DNA of 64,000 nt from Nyssa sinensis (lineage: Eukaryota; Streptophyta; Magnoliopsida; Cornales; Nyssaceae), in assembly GCA_008638375.1 (NCBI GenBank), contig CM018050.1, forward strand, positions 30,347,723-30,411,722, in the 5' to 3' direction. Every line of letters starts with the position of its first letter. The first letter of the stretch is position 1. The notes under the pieces were generated by a model. The model had not been told where the DNA came from. It did not search any database and was given only the letters and a program-made list of their open reading frames with translations. Below are positions 12,554 to 24,315 of the stretch, one piece after another. The position numbers were made by a program, and so were the translations under genes.

Positions 12554-13984
12554 GGAATGGGTTCAGGAATTTACTTAAAGGAAGAAATTTTTTTCTAATA
12601 AATGTTTAATCATAAATTTAAAAATTGATGAAATATTAAAATTTAATGTTGATTTATCAATTTTTTGAAAAGTAATTAAATTTATTGATATAAAAGAATT
12701 TAAAAATTAAACAAAAATTTCAATCAGAGAAAGAGAACTAAAAAAAATTATGTTATAAAAAAAGATAGTTCTTGACTCCAAATTAGGTAAGAAGAACATT
12801 TTTTTACTCAAATGCATATTAATGTTGCTTTTTTCTAGTCTGAAAGCTTCTCGTCTCGAAGTACTTGTCAAGAACTTGAGATCAGAAGGGTCACCGGAAA
12901 GACTCGTAGTGGTAGTCGCTCTGATGATAAAGTCAGTAAAGAAATCAAGATAATAATTCAAGTGACAAATTGAACATAACATGAAAGCGTACCTTATGGC
13001 CTTATTTATAGACTATAAATCACCTAAGTTGAGGAGGATTAGGAGTCATAAAAGTAAGGATTTGAGGATATTCGAATATAGTAATTGCCATATTAAACTC
13101 GGTTTCCTTATTCTGAGGTCGGTAGTTTATGGAAGGCAGTGATAAGTTCTGAACCCATTACCTCTGAATCTTCCGTTCTTAACTGACCTGGATGAAATAA
13201 TCCTCTCATGATCTGTACCCTAAAATTCTCACTATCGACACGTGTCAAGCCCAGAATATGGTTGTCAAATCGTGGTATATCAGCTACTCCCCCCCGTAGC
13301 CTTAGTTCTATGGCAGTTATTCAGAGTTGAGTTTAGGGTTTTTAAGACGTTACAAGCGTGCTGGTCATAAATGCGATGTTTCGTATTCCAAGGAAATAAC
13401 CATTGATGTGACATTTATTGCATTGACCACCAATTAGAATTACGAGGTCATTATTTCCTCAACTGTCGCAGATGGTTCAGAAGTGACATTCCCTGAAGTG
13501 GGCACCCATCGGGGCTCTATAAAAAGGGGGTAATGCATCATCATTTCCCCCTTTCAACATTTGGAATTCTGACTTGAGAATATTTAGCCCCCATGAGCAA
13601 TTTCTGAAGTGATCTCTAGTGTATTAGAGAATTTCCTCCGATTCAAGACCTCGATCAAGTTTGGTTTACAAACGTTCCTTAAATTTTTTCATTTGTTTTC
13701 CTCTTCCTTCTACTATTCTTTTGCACACTTCTCTTTTATTTGTCTTTTGAACAATGTTTGTCTCTAATGTCCAGTTAAGCACTGGTCATGAATTTGTAGA
13801 ACCTTTAGAATTAGATGACCAAATAGAAGTGAACCTTGTAATTAGTAGCCCATCAAAAAATGTAAAAAATAGGCCTGTTGGTAGTCCAGCCCTGAGTTTT
13901 TAGGTTAAGATAGTAGAGGCTTTTATAGAGCCTAGGAACAAAGGCGGAAAAACCTTTGGAAAAACCCATGAAAAAAAGGAGGGC

Positions 13985-16900
13985 AAACGTGTCATCATTC
14001 AAGCATGATTAATGCTTTGAGGGCTGCTTTCAACTTTCTTGCTAATGTCTCATGTAGGATACCCAAGCCTATAGATCACCCTTCAAACATCCAACAAGGT
14101 GAGATCTGTAACTACCTTGAATAATTTGAAATAGGGGTTCGATTTTCCTTTCACCATATCATTAGGAAATTTTTTAGTTGGTTTAAGATTTTTCCAACCG
14201 ACCTGAACATCAATAGCTGGAGGCAATTGCTTGGCTTCATAGTTTTAAGTATTTGAACAATGTTGAGGTAGATATCCCTTTGATTAGGAGCAATATGGAT
14301 GTGAATACTTGAGGTCGGAAAACATGTTCTACATGTCTTTTGACAAGGGGTTCAGACCTTTCTCCTTTGTACCCACTTCCAATAAGACTTGGAAGAAGTG
14401 GCACTTCTATGTAAAGGGAGGCTGGGAGTTCAAGGACTCTGAGAACTAGGCTTTAACCTTCCTACGAAGGACTGGCATCAAGGGTAAGGCCCTTTTTATT
14501 TTCTATAACTTGCCCCCCTTTTTATGTATTTGAGCTTAACTGATCTTTGCTCTGTATTTTTGGGCAGACAAGAAGGCCTAGAAGAGATCAATCTTTACTT
14601 TTGATCTCCAAAAGAAGTACAAGAAGCTGCTCTAAATGAATAACCATTCTCACAAGGCCATCCTCACATCGAAAAATCTAATAGAGGCTGGACTAGTGAA
14701 GGATCAGAACGAGAACTTAAAGAAATCCTTGGACTCTGGATGGGTACCAGGGAAGAAAAAGAAAGTCGGGGAGATTTCATCCCCTGCAGAGCCCTCTCCT
14801 TTAGAAGAGAGGAGGAGACTCATTTTTTATTTTCCTAAACGGACAATATCTGAAGAGTTAGGCCACTCACCAGCTCAGAAGGCCTTCCCTTCCAGGCCCT
14901 CCAGTACTGATACAGAAAAAGGGGAAAGGGAAGATGCGCGCTACCCTTTAAGAGCCTAAGGACTCCGGCACAAGTACCTTGAAGAAGGCATATAAGGATT
15001 CCTGAGTGACAAGCCTAAGCAAATTCTCTAGGCTAAAGCCTCGAAAGATAACCCAAAATCTGATGGCTATCCATATGAGGGTGAGTTTTCTTTTTCCTGT
15101 TTATGCATTATTTTTGTGTATTCTGCATACCTCCAGTGCTACCGAGCTGGAAGATCTTAAAAGGAGATTTACGAACTTCGAGGTTGCTTTTGCCAAGAAG
15201 CTTCATGACTAGCATCGAAGTTGTTAGAGCTCAGATTGAGATTGACTTGAAGGTGGAGGTCCAGGAGTTGGGTGACAAGATCATTGAGCACAGGTACCAA
15301 ACCTTCAAGAAGAAACTCCGGAAGATATATCCAAACCTGGACCTGATTGGGGCGAATGACATTCTGGTCTCCCAGGTCGAGGTGGATACTCTAGATGCCA
15401 ATGACAAAGAAGAGGCGTGTAAAGATTTGAAAAATCAGGATAAATTTTTCGTTTTACCGGTAAGACACTATTCATGCACTATTTGTTGGTAGGGCGCTAT
15501 ACATGCATCATTTAGACATAAGTCATGTTTAAAAGTATAACTTGAGTATGTCATAGAAGGTAAATATGCTTAGAATGTTAAAATACACCTCTTGTAAGAA
15601 TTTGAGCCTAATCGAAGATAGTTTGAAAAATTAGACCAAAAGGGCATCTCGGGTGGCCCGGGTGGACACGGCCGCACCTGCCAATAGGGGAAAATAAAAT
15701 TTTTAGAAAAATATCATTTAAAATAATTTTAAGAACTTTGGTTAAAACAAAATGTCGAATTAAGGCGTTTCGGGACGGGTTGTAGTGTAACGGGGTCCCG
15801 AACTCATTAAGGGCAAAAGGGTCTTTTTATCCCTTGGCCCCTTTACTATAAATACGACCCTTTAGTGTTAAAATTATAGAATATTGGCTTGAGAAAACAC
15901 AGCAGGTCGTGCATGGAGGAAAAGGTGAAGAAAACTTAGGTTTTTTTAACTTTCTACCTTCCAAAACTCATCTCTAGGCTTGGAATTTCACAAGGCTTCC
16001 TTCTACGAAGTTATTCCCCACGTAAAAGGATACATTCTTACCTATTGGTTATGCTGCACAGCGAGCATAACTCCCTAGGGTTGAGAAAAACCCTTTTAGG
16101 TATGATGTTTTGCTAAGTAAAGAATAGAGTTAAGTTTAGGAGTGTTTTTATATGTTGATTGTATAACTTACATGCTTACTTATTGTTAGAAAACCACCTA
16201 GCATATAGTTACTTTGAAAACCTATGGTTGGTATCCTTGTGTACTTATGTATTCTTTGAGAATTTGATGAAGTGATGAACATATAACTTGAATATCTGTA
16301 TAATTCATTGCATTCTAACTTATGTTCATGCAGACAAAGTCTTGTAGTTTGAAAGTTATGGTTGCTCAATGTATTGGTACCTTGTGTATTTGTGTAATCT
16401 TTGAGAATTTATTTAAGTTGTGAACATGTAACATGATTATATGTGTAATTGATTAGATTATATGCTAAGTTCATGTAGACAAAGTTTTGTGGTTTAAAAG
16501 TTATAATTTGTTTTATGTATGATGCATTATTTAAGGCATACCCTATGTGTTTGATAAATGTCTCATTGAAATTGCATAGAAAAATCAAGGCGTCTTGGCA
16601 TACGTGAATCCTTGGAACATGGCGTGTGTTGAGCACTTTGGTACTATGCATTATGAGAGTGTAGATCCTGTGGTGAAAAACCTAAAATCTGGCCAATGAT
16701 TGGTGCTCACTAATCCAACAGGAGCGCACCCGTGAAACGAGACATATAAGTGGTACTTGCGAATCCAACGGAGAAGGACCTGTGAAACGAGACATATGTT
16801 GGGCATAGAGTTGCATGTGTGAGTCATGCATATTGTCATTGCATTGCATTGATGAATTGAAAGACATATAGATTATAAATGTACACTTTGCACATGCCAC

Positions 16901-18180
16901 GCCTTAACTTTGCTCTTTATATTAGCATTATGTCATACTGGGCCGTCGTGCTTACCCTATACGGGATTACATATTACAGATGAGACTCCTGGCACTTGAG
17001 ACTTGATGAAGTCTTGAAGCATAGAGGGAGAAGTGGACTTTGAAGAAGATTTGGCCCTTGGGGCATATTTTTTAGTTGTATGAGGGCATAAGCCCTAGGA
17101 CATGTGTAATAACTTGAAAAATCTTTTATAGTATAGAAACAATGGGCAATGCCCTAGATTTGTAATAAGCATGAAGTTTAAGGTATTTTAAATTTCAAGT
17201 ATATGTATATATATGGTGGATTGTATATTTTAAATGATGTATGAATGCTTAGTTGAATAAAAGGATGTAGTGTGGTTGTTAGTTTAAGAGTGGTGAATTG
17301 TGTTGTGGAATATTAGGTGGAAAATGCTTAGAAAATAAAGGAGATTATGTTAAAATTTTGTGAATTTAAAAGAGTTGTTAGGTGTGTAAAATGTCCCATA
17401 TATGAGTAGGAAGAGTGCCAAAAGGTGGGGGTTAAAAATCTTGAGGAAGTAGGTTAAAAATGGGAAAAACTAGCTGCAGCACTTCGAAGAAAAATTTAGA
17501 AATAAGAAAAATTAGGTTGCAGTAAACACCGTAGCTATAATGCCTGTGCCCCAGCCCCAGCCACACGCCCCGCGTGCCTGCCTGCCTGCTCCGCACGCGC
17601 GTATCTGCTACCCTGCTGCTTAACAGCCTCATGGGCACCCAGCCCTGCACCCCTTGCCACAACCCTTGGCCACTTGCTTTGGGCTATGTTTGGCCAACCC
17701 CTAGGCCATGTTGGTCAACCACTTTTGGCCATGTTTGGCAAATCCTTAGGCCATGTTTGGCCACTTCCTTAGACTACCTTAGGTAGGATTTTTAATCTAT
17801 TCTTGGCCTACGTCTTAGGGCATTTGGGGCCCATTTGCGCCATTGTTTCAAGGCATATTTAGAGACATTTTGGGGCTATCTTGGAGGCCATGCTTGAACA
17901 TGACTTAGACTATTTTGACCATTGGTTTGGGGAGATATTTGATTGACATTTGAAACCCATCTTAGGTAAGTCTAGTAGCGAATTTTCATTTTTAGTTTTG
18001 GGGAAATATAGGAAAATAAATGGGTAATCAACTAAATCAATTTAATTGCCTTTAATTAATTTCCTTTAGTTCATTTTCACTCACTCTTCGGGTTTTGAAA
18101 ATTCGGGACGTAACAAGGCGACTCCTGAACTCCCTCAAGTTGTGCTCCCAAAGACTACTGAGCCTGCAGTAGTATAGATT
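13985..18180 (+). pseudogene. Gag-like 'putative gypsy-type transposon' frame, broken
   Basis: Around 14045-14260 a broken frame reads motifs close to CRIPKPIDHPSN and INSWRQLLGF, the style of the plant domain known as Transposase_28 (putative gypsy type transposon). Stops and frame changes interrupt it. A later charged, coiled segment reads at 15140-15417. The frame is then split at 15417/18116 by the solo LTR, and after the insertion it resumes in the same phase to a TAG near 18175. This is a relic, not an active gene. The same motifs appear on the minus strand at about 24110-23900. Confidence 0.6.
15418..18115 (+). mobile_element. Solo LTR, large intron-bearing family, copy A
   Basis: The element begins TGTAAAGATTTG and ends CGGGACGTAACA. 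It is flanked by AGGCG at 15413-15417 and 18116-18120, a perfect 5-bp target duplication, so the ends are exact. At 2698 bp it is long for an LTR and has no protein-coding capacity. A TATA box (CTATAAATAC) is near 15847. A donor-like AG|GTATGATG at 16100 and an acceptor-like TTACAG|ATGAGA ending at 16979 enclose 880 bp and are matched in copies B and C. The stretch at 16540-17000 is clearly homologous to 19000-18650 of copy B on the other strand. A local duplication of about 165-bp spacing lies at 16200-16500. A G+C-rich patch at 17530-17770 repeats GGCCATGTTTGGCCA. Confidence 0.9.
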
Positions 18181-18397
18181 TTATAGGACTTTAGTACTTT
18201 TTCCTCTCTTTTTTTTTCTCTTTTTTTTGGCTCCCCCTTCTTTATAACTTTTCCATTTTTGAGCTTTTAATATATGAAATTTTTGGTACTTCAGAACTTG
18301 TGTCTAGTTTGATATCTTTGTGATAATTTCTCTAATATCCAGACCAACTGAAAAATATAAGCCTTCTAAGGATCTCAAAGTACTCCTAAGGCATTTT

Positions 18398-21365
18398 TGT
18401 CACGCCTTGAATTTCTGCAAACTCGAGGTGCGACTGACGAGACAGAAAATAAAATAAATAAAAGGACAAATGTAAATAAATTCACTAAACAAGCATCCAT
18501 TCCCATCAATACATAAAATAACATAAAATACATTTCACAATTGCATTATTCATATGTCATTCGAGCTTAAGCCCTTAAATTACAAAACATAAGTCCCATG
18601 GACCAAAAATATACCAAGTGCTTCATCCTATCAAGGTATCATTGAGTCTCAAGTAGCTGGAGTATCCTCATCTGAAAAATGTTGCCCACGAATGGGTCAG
18701 CTCAACTGCTAGTATGATGAAGTGCTAATGCAAGAAATAAAGCTAAGGCGTGGCATGTGCAAAGTGTACATTTATATCTAAATGTCATTCAAAGCATCGC
18801 AGTAATATATGAGTGGTATGCATGACGCAACCATGCACAACTCTATGCCACACCCATGTCTCATTTATGGGTACTCCCCGATGGCTCGAAGTACCAATGC
18901 AATGGCCAATTTTGGGTTTTTCACCATAGGATCTACACCCTCATAATGCAAAGCACCACGTGCTCAACTCACGCCATGTTCTCAAGGATTCACCATATGC
19001 CAACATGCTAATGTAATCTCAATGAACATGGTTTTCAATAACATAGCATGCTTGGACAATAACATATAAATCATCAGTCAGTTCTATATGTATGCATATC
19101 TCATGTGTTCATATATCATAGTTCATGTTCTTCACTTTACTAAACTCTCAAAGAACGCAAGTAACACATAAACATGTGAACAACCAACTTCAAATTATCA
19201 AGTAAACACATTCCAAATAAACACATAAATCATTCTAGTCATTCACAAAATATTCCTAACTTAACTTCATTTCTAACATTAGCAAAACACCATACCTGTC
19301 GGGTTGGTCACAACCCAAGTAAACTGCGCTTGAAATGTAGTGGCTAGTAGTGAGAATGTGGAAGGACCAGACTGCCTTCTCCTTGCCTTTTTGTGTCCCT
19401 AAAATCATAACAAGTGACTTAGTTCATTTGTTTCCTAAATGATGCTATTCAACAAATTTTATGTCTTCATTTTATAAGTTTCTATTATGCTAAATTAAAC
19501 TCTGCTATTGAGTCCAGGACATCGAAGAAAATAAGTTTAGGTTTTCGTAGAACTCAATTCGGACATCTAGGGTTCAAAAGGGCAAAACAGTCATTTTGCA
19601 CCTTTCACGGGTCCTTACATTTCGTGACCTCTTTTCATAAATCGTACTCCACGGTTAAGTCCGGAATGCTCGAGATAATAAAGTTTCACTATTTGTTTAC
19701 TTAATTCGGAGTTCGCTTGACTGTACTTCAATTCAGGGGCATTTTGGTAATTTAAAAGGTTACTACGGGTCTTTTATTTTTTTGGGACTCTGTCTCGTAA
19801 AACGGACCTCACCATTGGTCTCAGAATGGTCGAGATAGTCAAAATACACTAATGACTTGTCCCATTTGAACTCTGGGTTATTTTTTGAATATTTAAATAA
19901 TTTAATTAATTTAATTAAGTAATTAATTAATTAATTTTATTCTGGTGGGTCAAATTATAATAACTAACAGTTGGGGGGGTCAGTTTGTCAATTCTAAAAG
20001 TCTTGGGTCAAAGTTAATTCCCAAAAAGTCCAAGGGTTAATTTGTAAATTCCAATTCTCCTATTCTCAATTGGGTTACCCAAACAGGGATTAGTCCAGAA
20101 CAGGGATAGGATATCCCTGTTCCTGTTTCAATTTCAATTTTCAATTTCTCACACCCGTAGCCAAACAGCCCCATTCCCATTTTAATTTAAAACCACAGGG
20201 CGACACGTGGCAGGGGCAGATCGCCCAAGCCCGACCAAAACCCGAACCGGACCCGGACCCGGACCCGACCCGACCCGAACAGTCCCCCTTCTTCCCCATT
20301 TTTTCGGCGAGACACCAGTAGGGTTCCGGCGCCGACGACCTTTTTCCGGCGGATTTTTCCAGTTTTAAAAATGCTATATTTTTTCATTTTTCCTGTAGAT
20401 TCCATATCCAACCTTCATTTTTGGTTTGGGTCACTCAAACGCCACGAATAGAGGGTCAAAGTGCCATGGCCGAATCTCCGGCCAACTTTTCTTTTTGGTT
20501 TTACGTCTATTCTTTTACTGTTTTTGGCCCAAACAATTCCCTTTAGCTTTCTGCACCTAAGAGGGTTATTTACTCCCATTTAAACCAAGTTCTACACATA
20601 AAATGTCAAGACCCACTTCCTATAACCGAGACCTGCAACTCGAGTTTTCTCCCTAGTTTCATGGTCATTTTCTTTCATTCTTTTTGCAAAATGAACCTTA
20701 CAACATGCTCTATAAGACCCTATACATCAAATTAATTATCATGCTTAAAAAAAATAAAACAGAACTGGGTCACTTACGATTTTTTGTTGGGTTTCTCTCT
20801 CTCGCCGTGCACCTCCTCCACCTTCTGGTTCCAAGCTTGATTCAAGCTCCCAAAATCTCTTCTCCCTTCCAGAATTCTCTCTCTCTCTTGCTCTCTATTT
20901 TTCTTTCCTTTCTCTCCTCCCAACCGAGACCAAGATATAAACTCACACATCAACTCCCTCATGTCACCCCCTGCACAGTCCCTTTCCTTGACCCTTCTCC
21001 CCTCTGCTCAGCCACCCTTGCTCTTCCCCAATGCAGCTTTGCATTAAATGCAAAGTTGCCCTACATATACCTATATATATGTATACCACTCATCACACAC
21101 ACACTAGGCACACACACTCACACGACACCACACACATACCAGATCTGTTGCACACACACACAGTGCACACATGCACTGTTATACATATATATACATATAC
21201 ATATACACATATATATGTACATACATTATTCTACACATATATACATAACTCACATTAAAATTTTTCTAATAATAATAATAATAACCATAACATTATTAAT
21301 TAAAAAAAAATTTAATAACCAAGAAAATTTTATATATAAAAAAAAAATTTTTTTAGGTTATTACA
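18398..21365 (-). mobile_element. Solo LTR, large intron-bearing family, copy B
   Basis: On the plus strand it begins TGTCACGCCTTG and ends GGTTATTACA. ATTTT precedes it (18393-18397) and follows it (21366-21370), a 5-bp target duplication. Homology to copy A shows it lies on the minus strand. It spans 2968 bp and is non-coding. The minus strand holds a donor-like ACAG|GTATGGTG at 19295 and an acceptor-like TTTCAG|ATGAGG ending at 18672, enclosing 624 bp. The part at 19490-20410 resembles 54600-55400 of copy C. A pyrimidine/purine tract and CA/TA microsatellites at 20800-21250 fall at the same relative place as in copies C and D. The long open frame at 20684-21523 only reflects simple repeats. 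Confidence 0.88.
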
Positions 21366-21370
21366 ATTTT

Positions 21371-22200
21371 AGAGGTCTAAACAGTAGAATATACAGACCT
21401 ACAACACTTATAAATAAAATAAGATTTTTTAGAGGTTTGTATAATGAAAGAATGGACCAAACCTATAACATTTGTAATGAGTACAAGGTTTTTAAGGGTC
21501 TGTACACTAGTGAAATGAACTAGACCCATAATACTTGTAATGAGTAGAAGGTTTTTAGGGGTCTATCCATTGATAAAATGGACCAGACTTGTAACACTTA
21601 TAATGGATACAAGGTTTTTAGGGTCTGTACATTGGTAAAATGGCCAAGATCTGTAATACTTGTAATGGATACAAGATTTTTAGAGGTCTATACTTTGGTT
21701 AAATGGACCAAATCTGTAACACATTGTAATAGATACAAGGTTTTTAGGGGTCTGTACATTGGTAAAATGAACCAGACCCATACGATTTGTAATGAGTTAC
21801 AAGGTTTTTAGGGTACATTGATAACATGGAACAGACTCGTAAGACTTGTAATAGATACAAAATTTTTAGGGGTTTGTACATTGGTAAAATGGACCAGATC
21901 GGTTACACTTGTAATGGATACAAGGTTTTTAGGGGTCTGTACATTGGTAAAATGGACCATACCCGTAATACTTATAATGGATACAAGGTTTTCAGGGGTC
22001 TATATATTGGTAAAATGGACCAAACCTGTAATACTTGTAACGAGTAAAAGGTTTTAGAGGTCTGTACATTAGTAAAATGAACCAGACCTATAACACTTGT
22101 AATAGATACAAGGTTTTTAGGGGTCTGTACATTGGTAAAATGGACTAGACCTGTAACACTTGTAATAGATACAAGGTTTTTAGGGGTCTATACATTGGTG
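21371..22200. repeat. Minisatellite, about 13 imperfect copies of a 63-bp unit
   Basis: The unit contains ACAAGGTTTTTAGGGGTCTG, then TACATTGGTAAAATGGACC, then a variable ACCTGTAACACTTGTAATAG part. Because 63 is divisible by three, several frames stay open as 21-residue repeats, which explains the repetitive open frames here without implying a protein. The array abuts the integrase end of the minus-strand gypsy copy. Its first unit is apparently split by solo LTR copy B, because the text left of 18397 resembles the start of a unit. Confidence 0.9.
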
Positions 22201-22262
22201 AACACTTAAAGTAAGTAGAAAATAATTTGAAAATTCATTACTGATAATACTTGTATAAGTAT

Positions 22263-23079
22263 TCAATGTTCCAAAGCATGGGTACATACTTTCCTAGTTA
22301 AATCTTCTAACCCATAAGTTGTAGGTCTAACAATCTTGGTCACTTTGTAAGGTCCTTCCGAGTTAGGGAAAAGTTTTCCCATGGTAGGATCTTTAGTGTT
22401 TGGGAACACTCTTCTTAAGATGAGGTCTCCGAGTTGGAAACTAATGGGTTTCAACCCTTTGTTAAAATATTTGGCCATTCTTTGTTAGTAAGCTTTGGTC
22501 GTGATTCCGAGCTTGCTCGCACTTTTCCTCTAAAAGGTCTAAATTTTTCGTGAGCTGTTGGCCATTAGCCTTTTGGTTAAAGAGGTCTGTTTTGAGGGTT
22601 GGCATACCGATTTCAACAAGAATGATTGCCTTAGTGCCATAGGCGAGTGAGAATGGTGTTTCCGTAGTCAGGATCCTTTTAGTAGTTCGGTAGGCCCAAA
22701 GCACCCCAAGGAGCTCTTTGACCCATCTTCCCTTAGCTTCTTCTAATTTTAGCTTTATGGCCTCGAGAATAGTACTATTGGTGACTTCGACTTGTCCATT
22801 AGCCTAAGGTTGCCCTGGAGAGGAGAAGTGCTGACTAATGTGGATGTCTTTACAAAACTTTTCGAATATCTTTCCTATAAACTGTGTCTTATTGTCTGAA
22901 ATAATAACTCTGGGTATGCCAAACCTACACATAACGTTCTCCCAAGTTAAGTTCTTTACCTCAATCTCTGTGATATGGGTCAGTGGTTCAACTTTTGCCC
23001 ACTTAGAGAAATAATCAATGGCGACTAGCAAAAATCTTCTATTCCGAGGGGCTTTTGATAATGGCTTTACGATTTCCAT
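22263..23079 (-). pseudogene. Ty3/gypsy integrase region, broken
   Basis: Three minus-strand open segments (23079-22804, 22704-22462, 22478-22263) together cover a retroviral-type integrase core and C-terminal part. D of VAIDYFSKW is the first catalytic residue and D of ISDNKTQF, with N in place of the usual G, is the second. The region with the third acidic residue lies past a stop codon at about 22805. A WAYRTTKR motif and a chromodomain-less C-terminal domain with LRRVFPN and GPYKVTKI follow, as in Tat/Athila-type elements. In-frame stops and a frame change make it non-functional. Confidence 0.85.
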
Positions 23080-23829
23080 TCCCCATTGGGCAAAGAGCTA
23101 AGGGCTTGTAATAGAAATGTGTTCATGTCGAGGTTAATGTTGGTAAGAAGCAAAACACTGACATTTGTCATACTTCCAAACATATTCCTTAGCTTGTTTT
23201 AGCATATTAGCCAGTAGTAGCCCTGAGTCAGTGTTCGGGGGCCTATGGTCCTTCCGTCATTATAGTTTCCACATATCCCCTAGTGTATTTCTATTAGAAC
23301 ATAATGGGCTTCTTTTGGAGTCAAGCATCGTAGGAGGGACTGTGTATAAAACCTTCGGTAAAGTTTTTCTTTGAGAATCAAATATCAAGCTTGCCTTGAT
23401 TCGAATTCTTCTAGGTTGGTTTTTACCCTCTAGAAGGTGTCCTTCTATTAGGAATTTGATAATGAGAGTCATCCAACTCGGAGAATGTTATGAAATCTAT
23501 AAAACTTGTGACATCTCAATGTTGGGTTTCAATTGATAAGATATTTTTACCATAGAATTTTTTTCTAGCCTGAGATGGGAGGCCATATTTGTTAGTGCGT
23601 CTACTCTGGAGTTTTGAGTCCTGTAGGCTCACCCTTAAAGTCGGTGTATCGAGGAAAGAAGTTGCTCCTGTTCTTGAAGTCTTCATATTCCCAGCCACCT
23701 TTGATAAAGAAGTACTACTTCTTTTATATTTTATTAGAAGTGGGTACCGAGGTCAGGGGTTTAAACCTTTTATCAAAAGACATGTAAAACATGCCTTCTG
23801 ATTTCAAGTATTTCATGTCCATATTACTC

Positions 23830-24315
23830 CTAACAAGGTTCAGATCTACTTCAACCTCGTTCTAATGTCCTAAAACTAAAAAAGCCATCAACTGCCTCTA
23901 ACTATTGATATTTAGCTCGGTAGGACAGGTCTTGAACCATAAAAAAACTCATTCACTAAGGGATGGAGGGGAAAACGTACATTGATCTTGAACCATTTAA
24001 AGTAGGCATAAATATCCCATCTCTCTATATTTGATGGGTGATCTATAGCCCTCGGTATCCTACATGACATATTTTGGGGAAAATAAAAATTGACTTTCAG
24101 GGCATCTAACATACCTTCAGTTATGGTGCTCTTACCCTATTCTTTCCTATGAGGCTTGCCCAGTGTTCTACCTCCCTATTCCTAGGTTCAAGGTGTGCTT
24201 CGATTAGAAGCACTCCTAAACTATCATCTAAGGCATTCCTAGCCTTTTGACTTCCAATCTCTACAACTTTCCTCGCTTCCTTTCCCGTGCTCGACTGAGC
24301 GTTAGAAACAACCAT
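23830..24315 (-). pseudogene. Gag-like domain of the minus-strand gypsy copy
   Basis: Minus-strand segments include CRIPRAIDHPSNIERW and VRFPLHPLVNEFF, matching the broken gag-like motifs at 14045-14200. A short acidic and basic N-terminal segment lies at 24315-24121. The family name is the plant Transposase_28 domain, in spite of which the context is an LTR element. It is interrupted by stops. Confidence 0.65.

Larger units (their letters stand above)
12866..18392 (+). mobile_element. Degenerate Ty3/gypsy-type element, plus-strand copy
   Basis: The 5' LTR-like part begins TGTCAAGAACTTGAGATC at 12866. A TATA box (CTATAAAAAGG) lies near 13514. A gag-like region follows from about 13754. The LTR-like part matches, in inverted orientation, the segment ending at 25229, and the gag-like parts also match, so two elements of one family face each other. 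Protease, reverse transcriptase and integrase are not recognised in this copy. The large solo LTR at 15418-18115 is inserted in it. The 3' limit is uncertain, since the sequence seems to run on into the minisatellite beyond the second solo LTR. Confidence 0.65.

Noticed and set aside
20684..21523. 279-aa plus-strand open frame
   Set aside because: It crosses the right border of solo LTR copy B and consists of simple-repeat text (CT, CA, TA runs) plus the start of the minisatellite. There is no family motif.
21578..22057. Overlapping open frames with 21-residue repeats
   Set aside because: They appear in more than one frame because the minisatellite unit is 63 bp long. This is a by-product of unit length and not evidence of a repeat protein.
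21360..22200. CRISPR-like array
   Set aside because: The units are contiguous without unique spacers, and the context is plant retrotransposon DNA, so it is a minisatellite.
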